Assembly: GCF_024494565.1 (NCBI RefSeq)
Contig: NZ_JANHDN010000011.1
Span: forward strand, 34,011-98,010
Length of the DNA: 64,000 nucleotides
Direction: 5' to 3'
From: Halorubrum rutilum
GTDB taxonomy: Archaea > Halobacteriota > Halobacteria > Halobacteriales > Haloferacaceae
Part shown: positions 1 through 8,304 of the stretch, piece by piece
Numbering within the stretch: position 1 is the first letter of the stretch
How the letters are laid out: every line of letters begins with the position of its first letter
Translations under genes and position numbers: made by a program
Notes under the pieces: generated by a model
Seen by the model: the letters and a program-made list of their open reading frames with translations, nothing else
What the model was told of the DNA's origin: nothing
Database searches by the model: none

Positions 1-692
1 GCTGCGAGGCCGTCGCCGAGACCGACCCGGAGGCGGCGCTGGACCGCATCGAGCGCGAGGCGTTCGACTGCGTCGTGAGCGACTACGACATGCCCGGCCG
101 CACCGGGATCGAGCTCCTCTCGGCGGCGCGCGAGAGCGAGCCCGACCTCCCCTTCCTCCTCTTCTCCGCGACCGAGCCGGACGCCATCGCGGCCGAGATG
201 GTCCGCGCGGGCGTCAGCGACTACGTCGCCAAGCGCGGCGGCGTCGACGGGTACACCGCGCTCCTGCGCCGCGTCGGACACGCGATCGACGGCGACGGCG
301 GGAGCTTCGGGGCGGGCGACGAGGGCGAGTCGGCCGCGGCCGTCGACCCCGCGGCCGACGTCGCGCTCGACGGGGTCTGTACGGTCGCGCCCGACGGGAC
401 CTTCGAGTTCGTCGGCGATGAGTACGGGCGGCTGTACGGCTACGAGCCGGACGAGCTCGTCGGCGAGCGCTGGCAGCGCCTCCACCCGGACGAGGAGGTC
501 GAACACATCCGGACGCACGTCATCCCGGCGGTGATGGAGGGCGAGCGGTGGACCGGGACGAGCGAGGGGCTCCGCGCCGACGGGACGACGTTCACCGAGT
601 CGAAGCTGGTGAGCGCGGCGGGCGACGGCCGGCTCGTCATCTCGGTGTCCCCGTTCGACGAGGTCGCCGGCGGACGGGCCGCGAGCGACTGA
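1..692 (+). CDS. Receiver-domain / PAS-domain signalling protein, 5' end cut by the window
   Basis: The reading frame is open from base 3, so the true start lies upstream of the window. The first visible part is the C-terminal half of a response-regulator receiver domain. Its phosphoacceptor Asp lies in FDCVVSDYDMPG, followed by the conserved SATEP segment and the Lys of YVAKRGG. A short acidic linker leads to a single PAS domain (DGVCTVAPDGTFEFVGDEYG through the ISVSPFDE end). No HisKA/HATPase or output domain follows before the stop. It is therefore a stand-alone receiver-PAS protein of the type common in haloarchaeal two-component networks, probably receiving phosphate from a separate kinase and sensing a small ligand through PAS. 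No partner gene is visible. Family assignment is firm; ligand and pathway are unknown. Confidence 0.85.
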   Translation, partial: CEAVAETDPEAALDRIEREAFDCVVSDYDMPGRTGIELLSAARESEPDLPFLLFSATEPDAIAAEMVRAGVSDYVAKRGGVDGYTALLRRVGHAIDGDGGSFGAGDEGESAAAVDPAADVALDGVCTVAPDGTFEFVGDEYGRLYGYEPDELVGERWQRLHPDEEVEHIRTHVIPAVMEGERWTGTSEGLRADGTTFTESKLVSAAGDGRLVISVSPFDEVAGGRAASD

Positions 693-808
693 GGCGGTGG
701 CGAATTAGTCGCGTTCCGGGGGAACTCTTCGACGACGACAAGCCCGTGTCGGAACCGACGGCAGCGCGCCCGGGGTCGTCGACAGTGGACGCTTCCTGAC
801 GCTAATTA

Positions 809-1160
809 CGGTGGCGCGTGCCTCCGAGCGCCCATCGGGCGCGAGGAGCACGCGCGAGGGACGCGGCGACCGAAGGGAGCCGCGAGGCTGGGGAGGCGTG
901 AGGTGCGGTCGCTGTGCGGTCGGACGGGACTCAAAGGGGCAGCCGTGAGGCGGGCACAGGCGACGGAAGCACTGCAAGGAGCGAGCCCCGCGAGCGACTG
1001 AAGCGCGCAGCGAGCGTGTGCCCGCCTCACGGCTGGGGCTTTGTGGTTGGTCTCAATCTCGACGATCACGTACGGCCGAGGGGCTGAAGCTCTGGAGGAA
1101 TTACCCGTCGACTCACGGTCTGGTATCTATCACCGAGCGGTCGGAGCTTCGGGGGCGTTC
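809..1160 (+). repeat. Dispersed structured repeat, copy A (putative ncRNA/element)
   Basis: This copy fills most of the gap between the receiver/PAS gene and ncsA. It begins with GGTGGCGCGTGCC and contains GGGACTCAAAGGGGCAGCC. It has a perfect 19-bp inverted repeat (940-958 against 1017-1035) enclosing a 58-nt loop, immediately followed by GGCTGGGGCTTTG. Two degenerate tail units follow, with cores near 1083 and 1140. Other copies lie near 18.3, 25.2, 33.9, 36.6, 53.4, 58.7 and 63.8 kb. The arms differ from copy to copy but remain complementary. No protein in the region is convincing. Confidence 0.8.
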
Positions 1161-1249
1161 GCGTCGATGTCGCTCCCACTCAGTCTCGATACCATTCTCA
1201 CGTATGCGGCCCGAAACGGGTATCCGCGCGCGTCCGCAACCCGACACCG

Positions 1250-2233
1250 ATGGAGTGCGACAAGTGCGGGGCCGACGCCGTCCACCACGCCGCCTACTCC
1301 GGGGCGCACCTCTGCGGCCACCACCTCCGCCGGTCGGTCGAGAAGCGCGTGAAGCGCCGGATCCGCGAGGACGCCCTCCTCGACCCGGACGCGACACCCG
1401 AGGATCCCGACCGCTGGGTGATCGGCCTCTCGGGCGGGAAGGACAGCGTCGCGCTGACGCGGATTCTCGACGACGTGTTCGGCGAGGACCCCCGCGTCGA
1501 GATGCTCGCGCTGACGATCCACGAGGGGATCGAGGGGTACCGCGACGAGAGCCTCGACGCCTGCGTCGAGCTCGCCGAAGACCTCTCGCTGCGCCACGAG
1601 GTCGTCTCCTACGAGGAGGAGTTCGACGTGCGGATGGACGACGTCGTCGAGAGCGACCCGGAGGACATGGCCGCCTGCGCGTACTGCGGCGTGTTCCGGC
1701 GCGACCTCCTCGAAGCGTACGCCGCCGAGTTCGACGCCGACAAGCTGCTCACCGGTCACAACCTCGACGACGAGGCGCAGACGGCGATGATGAACTTCCT
1801 CGAAGGCGACGTGCGACAGGTGGCGAAACACTTCGACGCCTCGCTCGGCCCCTTCGACGAGCGGGAGGAGACGGACGCGTTCGTCCCGCGCGCCAAGCCC
1901 CTCCGCGACGTGCCCGAGAAGGAGGTCGCCCTCTACTGCCACGTCCGCGATCTCCCGACCCACATGGCCGAATGTCCCCACTCGTCGGAGGCGTACCGCG
2001 ACGAGATCCAGTCGACGATCCACGAGCTGGAGGCGAACCACCCCGGCGCCCGCCACTCGATCATGGCCGGCTACGAGGAGCTCTCCGCGCTCGCGGCAGA
2101 GGCGTACCGCGAGGGCGGCGACGCCGCCGACGACTCGCCCGACCTCGGGGAGTGCGAGCGCTGCGGCTCGAAGACGAGCCGCGACGTCTGTCGGAAGTGT
2201 CGCCTGCTCGACTCGATCGAGGCGGCGACCTGA
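1250..2233 (+). CDS. ncsA: tRNA 2-thiolation ATP pyrophosphatase NcsA (TtuA/Ncs6 family)
   Basis: This protein of 327 aa matches the adenylating enzyme that activates the wobble uridine of tRNA for 2-thiolation, using sulfur delivered by a SAMP ubiquitin-like protein. An N-terminal zinc-binding segment contains CDKC (residues 3-6) and LCGHH. The PP-loop SGGKDS is at 61-66, a CAYC pair lies in the middle, TGHNLDDEAQT follows, and the protein ends with CERCG...CRKC. These features are all typical of the TtuA/NcsA group. In Haloferax, NcsA works with UbaA and SAMP2, and homologues of both are encoded in this window (27.2 and 62.9 kb). It is transcribed away from repeat copy A. Start chosen at the ATG just before the zinc motif. 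Confidence 0.93.
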   Translation: MECDKCGADAVHHAAYSGAHLCGHHLRRSVEKRVKRRIREDALLDPDATPEDPDRWVIGLSGGKDSVALTRILDDVFGEDPRVEMLALTIHEGIEGYRDESLDACVELAEDLSLRHEVVSYEEEFDVRMDDVVESDPEDMAACAYCGVFRRDLLEAYAAEFDADKLLTGHNLDDEAQTAMMNFLEGDVRQVAKHFDASLGPFDEREETDAFVPRAKPLRDVPEKEVALYCHVRDLPTHMAECPHSSEAYRDEIQSTIHELEANHPGARHSIMAGYEELSALAAEAYREGGDAADDSPDLGECERCGSKTSRDVCRKCRLLDSIEAAT

Positions 2234-2272
2234 CCTCGACGCCGGCCGGGTGAACCGCCCGACCGGCGGCGG

Positions 2273-3352
2273 TCAGGCGTCACCGTCGACGCGCCCGAGC
2301 AGGTCGAGCTGGTGGGTGAGGTAGACGAGCTCGCCGGAATCGACCTGCTCGCGGCGGGTTTCGAGCCACGCGTCGAGGTCGGCGGCCGACACGCCGGCGG
2401 CGTCCCCGTCGACGACCACCTCACCGGCGGCGTCCCCGTCGACCGCGATCACCTCGCCGACCGCCGCCTCCACGGTGTCGAGGATGTGTCGGAGGAAGAA
2501 CGCCTCGTCGCCCGGGTAGCCGGCTCCGTCGCCCGGACGACCGCCCTCGTCGTCGTCCGGACGACCGCCCTCGTCGTCGACCGGGCGCACGACCCAGTCG
2601 GAGCCGGCGACGCCGAGGAGCGTCGAGCCGTCCGCCTCGCGCAGCCGCGCGAGCGCCTCGCCGCCGGCGCGGCTGTTCCCGCCCGGTTTCCCGTCCATGT
2701 GCCGGTGGTAGCGCCGCTCGATCGCCTCGTCGTCGGGGTGCGCCGGGCGAAAGCGCGTCCCGCCGTCGAACGTGATCGGGAAGTAGTACGTCCCGCCGGG
2801 CGCGAGCGCGCCGAGCAGGGCGTCGAGCCCGTCGAGGTCGAGCACGTCGAGCAGCGCCATCCCGATCAGCGCGTCGAACTCCCCCGGTCGCTCCGCGGCG
2901 TGCGCGACCGCGTCGGCGGCGACCGGCTCGACCGCGACGGTGCGCGCGTCGGTCTCGACGACGAGCGCGTCGCCGTCGGCGTCGTCGACGGACGCCGGTT
3001 CCTCCCTACTCGCCGCCCACTCCCGGAGGAACGGCTCGACCCCGGCGAGCGCCTCCGCGTCGCGGTCGACGGCGACGTACCGCGTCTCGCCCGGCGGGAG
3101 CACCTCCCAGTCGATCAGCCGGGCGACCATCGTCCCGACCCCGGCCCCGGCCTCCAGCGCGCGGAGGGGGCCGTTCCCCTCGGCGGCGCGCGCCGTCAGC
3201 CGCTCGCGGAGGAGCCCGACGAGCCGCCGGTCCAGCGCCCGGTCGTCGACGGGCCGCTTCGCGCGGAGGTACCGCCGGAACGCGGCGGTGTCGGCGGCGA
3301 TGGCGTCGCCGTCGGGCGCGTCGTCGCCGGACCCGGCGCCCTCTCCCGTCAC
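2273..3352 (-). CDS. SAM-dependent class I methyltransferase of the biosynthetic cluster
   Basis: This is a 359-aa protein with a Rossmann-type SAM-binding motif (LEAGAGVGTM, about residues 66-75), an acidic residue after strand 2 (VAVDRDAE) and a post-motif segment GGTYYFPITFDGG. The GTG start is chosen because it overlaps the TGA of the upstream glycosyltransferase (GTGA), which indicates translational coupling. It is the last gene of a three-gene operon (PTPS-like, GT4, methyltransferase). Two tandemly duplicated low-complexity stretches, DDEGGRP-type and VDGDAAGE-type, sit in the C-terminal third and look like recent short duplications. The substrate is unknown; the context suggests a glycosylated or pterin-derived small molecule or lipid. 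Methyltransferase fold is confident, function is not. Confidence 0.8.
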   Translation of the reverse strand: MTGEGAGSGDDAPDGDAIAADTAAFRRYLRAKRPVDDRALDRRLVGLLRERLTARAAEGNGPLRALEAGAGVGTMVARLIDWEVLPPGETRYVAVDRDAEALAGVEPFLREWAASREEPASVDDADGDALVVETDARTVAVEPVAADAVAHAAERPGEFDALIGMALLDVLDLDGLDALLGALAPGGTYYFPITFDGGTRFRPAHPDDEAIERRYHRHMDGKPGGNSRAGGEALARLREADGSTLLGVAGSDWVVRPVDDEGGRPDDDEGGRPGDGAGYPGDEAFFLRHILDTVEAAVGEVIAVDGDAAGEVVVDGDAAGVSAADLDAWLETRREQVDSGELVYLTHQLDLLGRVDGDA

Positions 3353-4452
3353 GTCGCCACCTCCGGATCGGGCGCGTGAGGGGCGTCGTCGGCGCCGGCG
3401 ACCTCGGCGAGCAGCCGGCGGACGCGCGCGGTCGACTCCGCCCAATCCGGGTGGCGCTCGTACCGGCGCCTGGCGGCGCGGCCCATCTCGGCGAGCCGGT
3501 CGGGGTCGGCCGCGAACCCGTCGAGCGCGCGGGCGACGGCGGCCGGGTCGTCCGGGTCGACGAGGGCGCCCGTCTCGCCGTCCGTGACGGTCTCCGCCGC
3601 GCCGCCGGCGCGCGAGGCGATCGCCGGGAGGCCGAAGCTCATCCCCTCCAGGTAGACGATCCCGAACCCCTCGTAGCGCGAGGGGACAGCGAGGACGTGG
3701 CTCTCGCGGAGGACGTCGGCCAGCGCGGCGTCCGACAGCCGGCCGGCGAAGCGCACGCGGTCGCCGAGCCCGCGCTCCCGCACCAGTCGCTCGACGTCGG
3801 CGACGTGACTCTCGTCGACCGCGCGGCCGACGACGGTGAGGTCGACGGCGGCGTCGGCGAGCGCCACCCCCTCGACGAGCGTGTCCAGCCCCTTCCGCGG
3901 TCCGACGTTGCCGACGAACGCGACCCGGAGGGGGTCGGACTCGCCGAGCGCGGCGGCCCGCGCCGCGATCGCGGCGTCGTCGACCGCGGGGTCGAACCGG
4001 TCGCCGGCGGGCGGGGCGACGACGGTCGCCTCCGGATCGACGCCGAGTTCCGCGACGGCGTCGCGGGTCGCCGCGCTGTTGCAGACGACGCCGTCGACCG
4101 TCGCGAGGTATCGGCGCTCGACGGCGCGGTACAGCGGCGAGAGGCGCCGGGGCTCGCTCGCGCGCAGGTGGTGGACGACGCTCACGACCGGGTACGGCAG
4201 GTCGCGGTTGGCGAGGACCAGCGAGGGGTGCGCGAGCTCGTCCTGCAACATCACGTCGACGTCGACGCGGAGCCGGTCGCGGAGCGCCGGGCTGGCGTTG
4301 TCGAGCAGCCCGCGCGGGTACGATCGCCACGGGAGCTCGACGATCTCGACGGCGTCGCCGGCGGCCCGGAGCCCCTCGACCAGCTTCCGGTCGTAGCGGA
4401 ATCCTCCCGACCGCTCGTCGAGGCTCCCGTACAGCGCGAGGCCGACCCTCAT
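3349..4452 (-). CDS. Glycosyltransferase family 4 (GT-B fold)
   Basis: This is a 367-aa retaining GT4-type enzyme. The N-terminal domain begins MRVGLALYGSLDERSGG, the acceptor-side loop carries VVHHLRASEP, and the donor domain contains VGNVGPRKGLDTL. The E-x7-E nucleotide-sugar motif is PSRYEGFGIVYLEGMSFGLP, and the end shows AAETVTDGETGALVDPDD. The ATG overlaps the stop of the PTPS-like gene (ATGA) and its own stop overlaps the methyltransferase start (GTGA), so the three genes form one tightly coupled operon. It likely adds a sugar to a cytoplasmic acceptor made or modified by its neighbours. Donor sugar cannot be read from sequence. Confidence 0.88.
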   Translation of the reverse strand: MRVGLALYGSLDERSGGFRYDRKLVEGLRAAGDAVEIVELPWRSYPRGLLDNASPALRDRLRVDVDVMLQDELAHPSLVLANRDLPYPVVSVVHHLRASEPRRLSPLYRAVERRYLATVDGVVCNSAATRDAVAELGVDPEATVVAPPAGDRFDPAVDDAAIAARAAALGESDPLRVAFVGNVGPRKGLDTLVEGVALADAAVDLTVVGRAVDESHVADVERLVRERGLGDRVRFAGRLSDAALADVLRESHVLAVPSRYEGFGIVYLEGMSFGLPAIASRAGGAAETVTDGETGALVDPDDPAAVARALDGFAADPDRLAEMGRAARRRYERHPDWAESTARVRRLLAEVAGADDAPHAPDPEVAT

Positions 4453-4826
4453 ACCGGCGCGTCGTACGTCGCGGCGGCCGTCTCGTCCTCCCAGACGGTC
4501 ACGGCCAGCTCCGTCACGGTCTCGTCGGTCACCGCGTCGGTCACGCGATCGAAGATCACGCGGGCGAAGCGCTCGACGCTGGGGTTGTCCCCCTCGAACT
4601 CGGGCAGGTCGTTCAGCAGCTCGTCGCGGTAGCGGTCGGCGAGGTCGGCGAGCGCCGCCTCGGCGTCGTCGATGTCGACGAGGTAGTCGTGGGCGTTCAG
4701 CTCGGGGCCGCGGAACGTCAGCTCCACCTCGAAGCGGTGGGAGTGCGGGACGCTCTCCGGCCCCTCGTCGACGACCGTGAGGTAGTGCTGGGCCACGAAC
4801 TCCGTCAGCACCGTCGTCGCGTACAT
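4449..4826 (-). CDS. 6-pyruvoyl-tetrahydropterin synthase / QueD-like protein
   Basis: This is a 125-aa single-domain T-fold protein. The zinc-binding histidines are H14 (FVAQHYL) and H28/H30 (PHSHRFEVEL), and the C-terminal substrate-binding Glu lies in VTVWEDETAAATY. The residue four before H28, normally the catalytic Cys of PTPS and QueD, is Glu24 (ESVPHSH). PTPS-III enzymes of folate synthesis use a Glu there, so ordinary PTPS or QueD chemistry is doubtful. The upstream frame stays open to 4904, but the ATG at 4826 starts the fold directly. First gene of the operon with GT4 and methyltransferase, and divergent from the oxidoreductase fusion across a 106-bp gap. Confidence 0.82.
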   Translation of the reverse strand: MYATTVLTEFVAQHYLTVVDEGPESVPHSHRFEVELTFRGPELNAHDYLVDIDDAEAALADLADRYRDELLNDLPEFEGDNPSVERFARVIFDRVTDAVTDETVTELAVTVWEDETAAATYDAPV

Positions 4827-4932
4827 GGACCGATCCACGGGCGCGACGCACCTAAATCCGGAGGGCGTCGCGGTCGCGCCGTCCGGTCGCGGTCGCCGGG
4901 ACACCTATACGTCTTCCCGCCTCGATACGACC

Positions 4933-6924
4933 GTGAACTGCCTGTTCGTCGGGGCCGGATCGATCGCGTCGGAGTACGCCGCCGGCCTGTCGGCGGGCCC
5001 GCTGTCGCTCGCCGGCGTCGTCGACCTCGACGCCGACCGCGCCGCGGCGCTCGCCGCGGACCGCGACTGCCCGTCGTTCACCGACCTGGAGGCGGCGCTC
5101 GCCGCGGTCGACGCGCCGCTCGTGGTGAACCTGACGAGCCACGCCGCCCACGCGCCGGTGACGCGGACCGCGCTGGAGGCCGACCGCCACGTCTACTCGC
5201 AGAAGCCGCTCGCGCTCGACGCCGACGAGGCGCGGGCGCTGGTGGGGCTCGCCCGCGACCGCGGCCTCGCGCTCGGCTGCGCGCCCGGGACGCCGCGGGC
5301 GCCCTCGCAGCGCCGGGCGGGTCGGCTCCTCGCGGACGGCCGGCTCGGTCCGGTGAGACTGGGGTACGCCCACGCCCACGTCGGGCGCGTGACCGACTGG
5401 CACGACCGCCCCGACTCCTTCCTGGAGATCGGGCCGCTGTACGACGGAGCGGTGTACCCGCTCGCGCTGCTGGTGACGTGGTTCGGTCCGGTCGAGCGCG
5501 TCCGCGTCGCCGACGCCCTCGACGTCTGGCCCGACCGCGAGGAGCGCCGGCCGTCGGCGCCGAGCCACGTGGAGGCCGCGCTCGCGTTCGCCGCGGGGCC
5601 GACCGTCAGGCTCACGGCCAGCTTCTACGCGCCCCACCGGAGCCGGGAGTTCTACGGCCTGGAGCTCCACGGCGACGACGGCTCGCTGTACCTGGCGGAC
5701 GCTGGCGCGACGGCGACCGACCGCGACGGCGTCCGGTTCGGCCGCGTCGGTCGGGAGTACGTGAGCGCGCCGCCGGCGTCCCCCGAGGAGCCGTACGAGT
5801 ACGTCGACGCCGTCGAGCGGCTCGCCGCGTCCGTCGAGTCCGGGTCGCCCTCGCGGGCCGGCGGCCGCCGGGGCGCCCACGTCGTCGCCGTCTGCAACGC
5901 GATCGAGGCGGCCGTCGAGGAGGGCGGGCCGGTCCCCGTCGACGACTGCGGGGCGACCGCCGACCCGCCCCCGGCGCCGGTCGTGCGGCCGGCGGCGTCT
6001 CTCAGCCGTGATACGAGCGAGGGGAGCGGGGAGGGCGCGGCCGCGGTCCGACTTCCGTCGGTCGGCTTCGGCTGCTCGCGCTACCGCGACGGGGCGTACG
6101 TCGAGCGCGCCGACTCGATCGCGACCGCGCTCGACGCCGGCTACCGCCTCCTCGACTCCGCCGAGCTGTACGGCAACGAACACCGGATCGGGGCGCTGCT
6201 CGCCGCGCCGGGCGCGCCCGACCGCGAGGGCGTGTTCCTCCTCGGGAAGGCGTGGCGGACCAACCACCGCCGCGAGCACCTGCTCGCCGCCTGCGCGGGC
6301 AGCCGGGAGGAGCTCGGGATCGACGCCTTCGACTGCTACGCGCTCCACTGGCCCTCGGCGCTCGAACACCGGGGCGAGCTGCGCCGGCTCGCCGAGGAGC
6401 CGGTCGAGCGGCGGGAGGCGCTCACCTTCCCCGAGGACGCGGACGGCGAGCTCGCGACCGACGACGTGTCGCTCGCGACCGCGTGGGAGAACCTGGAGGC
6501 CGTGTACGAGAAGGGGTGGGCCCGGACGCTCGGAATCTGTAACGTCTCGCGGGCGCAGCTGGAGACGGTACTGGAGACCGGCGACGTCGACCCGGCCCTG
6601 GTGCAGGTGGAACGTCACCCCTACCGGCCCCGGAACGATCTGGTCGACTTCTGCCACGAGCGCGGGATCCGGGTCGTCGCGCACTCGCCGCTGTCGGCGC
6701 CCGGGCTCCTCGACGAGCCCGTCCTGAACGCGATCGGGACGGACCGGGGGCTCTCGCCGGCCGAGGTCGTGATCGCGTGGAACGCGACCCGGGGCGTCGT
6801 CCCGATCCCGTCCAGCACCACGGAGTCGCACGTCGTCTCGAACCTGGCCGCCGGAGCCGCGCGGCTGACCGCGGACGAGGTCGCGCGCGTCGACGCCCTG
6901 CACGACCCCGACTTCGAGCGGTAG
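4933..6924 (+). CDS. Gfo/Idh/MocA oxidoreductase fused to an aldo-keto reductase
   Basis: This is a 663-aa two-domain enzyme. The N-terminal half (about 1-360) is a Gfo/Idh/MocA NAD(P)-dependent oxidoreductase with Rossmann motif FVGAGSIASEYAAG and SQKPLAL in the place of the usual EKP motif. After a short proline-rich linker, the C-terminal half (about 375-660) is an aldo-keto reductase with the catalytic tetrad visible: Asp and Tyr in LLDSAELYGN, Lys in LLGKAW and His in YALHWP. The cofactor-loop segment IPSSTTESHV is also present. The GTG at 4933 starts the Rossmann strand, a TATA-like CCTATACG lies upstream, and starting further out adds no conserved sequence. The fusion implies two successive redox steps on one carbohydrate-like substrate. 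It is divergent from the PTPS/GT operon. Confidence 0.87.
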   Translation: MNCLFVGAGSIASEYAAGLSAGPLSLAGVVDLDADRAAALAADRDCPSFTDLEAALAAVDAPLVVNLTSHAAHAPVTRTALEADRHVYSQKPLALDADEARALVGLARDRGLALGCAPGTPRAPSQRRAGRLLADGRLGPVRLGYAHAHVGRVTDWHDRPDSFLEIGPLYDGAVYPLALLVTWFGPVERVRVADALDVWPDREERRPSAPSHVEAALAFAAGPTVRLTASFYAPHRSREFYGLELHGDDGSLYLADAGATATDRDGVRFGRVGREYVSAPPASPEEPYEYVDAVERLAASVESGSPSRAGGRRGAHVVAVCNAIEAAVEEGGPVPVDDCGATADPPPAPVVRPAASLSRDTSEGSGEGAAAVRLPSVGFGCSRYRDGAYVERADSIATALDAGYRLLDSAELYGNEHRIGALLAAPGAPDREGVFLLGKAWRTNHRREHLLAACAGSREELGIDAFDCYALHWPSALEHRGELRRLAEEPVERREALTFPEDADGELATDDVSLATAWENLEAVYEKGWARTLGICNVSRAQLETVLETGDVDPALVQVERHPYRPRNDLVDFCHERGIRVVAHSPLSAPGLLDEPVLNAIGTDRGLSPAEVVIAWNATRGVVPIPSSTTESHVVSNLAAGAARLTADEVARVDALHDPDFER

Positions 6925-6987
6925 GGGGCCGGCGCCCGCCCGCCGATCGGTCGGTATTCCTATGTGACTGAAGTCCATGTGTGTGAT

Positions 6988-7374
6988 ATGGCAACGACCG
7001 AGACGCAGCAGCCCACGGTCGACATCGGCTCGCTGAACGGCCTCCACTGGGTGGGTATCGTCGCGGCCCTGGTCTCCGCCGCCGTCCACCTCTTCCTCGG
7101 CGTCAGCTTCGCGCCCTCCCCGCTGGGGATCAGCTTCGTCCTCGCGGGGCTCGGCTTCGTCGGCGGCGTCGTCCTCCTCGTGATCGACTACCGCCGGCGC
7201 GCGGTGTACGCGGTCGGGATCGCCTTCACGCTCGTCCAGATCGTCCTGTGGTACGTCGTCAACTTCGCGGGGGGCGCCGGATCGTTCCCGGGCGACGTCG
7301 GGACCCTCGGCGCCGTCGACAAGGTCGCGCAGGTCGTCCTGATCGCCGTGCTGGTCGCCCTCCTGCGGCGGTAG
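6988..7374 (+). CDS. Small haloarchaeal membrane protein, four transmembrane segments
   Basis: This is a 128-aa protein of unknown function. A polar N-terminus (MATTETQQPTVD) is followed by four hydrophobic helices: WVGIVAALVSAAVHLFLG, ISFVLAGLGFVGGVVLLV, AVYAVGIAFTLVQIVLWYVV, and AQVVLIAVLVALL at the C-terminus. A GTG eight codons upstream is open, but the ATG at 6988 fits better with the conserved hydrophilic start seen in haloarchaeal proteins of this kind. It lies 63 bp after the fusion oxidoreductase and 146 bp before the CDP-alcohol phosphatidyltransferase, all in the same direction, so it may belong to the same cluster. No catalytic motif is visible. Confidence 0.72.
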   Translation: MATTETQQPTVDIGSLNGLHWVGIVAALVSAAVHLFLGVSFAPSPLGISFVLAGLGFVGGVVLLVIDYRRRAVYAVGIAFTLVQIVLWYVVNFAGGAGSFPGDVGTLGAVDKVAQVVLIAVLVALLRR

Positions 7375-7520
7375 CCGTGCCGACTCCGGACCGCCGATCG
7401 CGACGCTCGCTCGCCGCCGCGCCGGTCGGAGGCGGCGGGAACGCGTGCGATCGCGGCGTAAACGCACCCGAGGCCGCCGTAAACGCCGTCTTTCGGGGGA
7501 CGGCGGGAGGCGACGGGTAG

Positions 7521-8291
7521 ATGGCCGAGGCCCCCCAGCGGCGGTCCGTCCACGTCGGGGTCGGGGTCGGACTGCCGCTCGTCGCCGCGGCCGCGCTCGG
7601 CGTCCTCCTGTTCCGGCTGTTCCCCGCGGACGCCATGGTCCGGTGGGGGCTCTCCCCGGCCGTCGTCGCCGGCGTCTGCTGGGCCGGACAGCTCTGGTAC
7701 GTCGGCTACGGGCTCGATCCGGGGGGGATCGCCGACGGGTTCTGGCGGCGGCTGCTCGGTCTGGCGAACGCGGTCACGCTCGCGCGCGGCGCGCTGTACG
7801 CCGTCGTCGCCGGGTTCGTCGTCGTCCCGCCGGGGACGTCGCTCGCGTGGGGCCCGGCGCTGTGTTACGGCGCCGGGGTCGTCCTCGACAACCTCGACGG
7901 GGCCGTCGCCCGGACCGTCGGCCGGGAGACGGAGATCGGCCGGCGGCTCGACATGGCGTTCGACACGTTCGGGTTCGTCGCCGCGCCGCTGGTGGCGGTG
8001 TCGTGGGGGCTGCTCCCGGCCTGGTACCTCTCGATCTCCGCCGCGCGGTACGTCTTCCGCGGGGCGGTGTGGCTGCGGCGCGTCCGCGGACTCCCGGTCG
8101 GCGACCTCCCCGACGGCGACCTCAGCAGGTACCTCGCGGGCGTGCAGATGGTCTTCGTGACGGTCGCGCTCCTCCCGCCGACGCCGACGGAGCTGGCGTG
8201 GGCCCTCGCGCCCGTCGTCCTCGCGCCGTCGCTGGCGGTGTTCGCGCGGGACTACCTCGTCGTCAGCGGCCGGCTCTCCCGGCGCCGGTGA
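7521..8291 (+). CDS. CDP-alcohol phosphatidyltransferase family protein
   Basis: This is a 256-aa integral membrane enzyme. The full family signature D-x2-D-G-x2-A-R-x8-G-x3-D-x3-D is present (D123, D126, G127, A130, R131, G140, D144, D148), inside LDNLDGAVARTVGRETEIGR. Hydrophobic helices flank it. The family transfers a phosphoalcohol from a CDP-alcohol to an acceptor alcohol at the membrane. This member has an extra N-terminal hydrophobic pair (residues about 12-60) before the catalytic helix bundle. It stands beside glycosyltransferase and sugar-redox genes, so the acceptor could be a polar sugar-like alcohol rather than the usual archaeal lipid head group; that is inference. It ends 13 bp before the convergent MDR gene. 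Confidence 0.88.
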   Translation: MAEAPQRRSVHVGVGVGLPLVAAAALGVLLFRLFPADAMVRWGLSPAVVAGVCWAGQLWYVGYGLDPGGIADGFWRRLLGLANAVTLARGALYAVVAGFVVVPPGTSLAWGPALCYGAGVVLDNLDGAVARTVGRETEIGRRLDMAFDTFGFVAAPLVAVSWGLLPAWYLSISAARYVFRGAVWLRRVRGLPVGDLPDGDLSRYLAGVQMVFVTVALLPPTPTELAWALAPVVLAPSLAVFARDYLVVSGRLSRRR

Positions 8292-8304
8292 CCGCGGCGG
8301 GCGC

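Noticed and set aside
4852..7467. 871-codon minus-strand open frame opposite the oxidoreductase fusion
   Set aside because: It is a mirror of the GC-rich gene on the plus strand: Arg/Gly/Pro/Val-rich, with no domain. The plus-strand frame has complete enzyme motifs.
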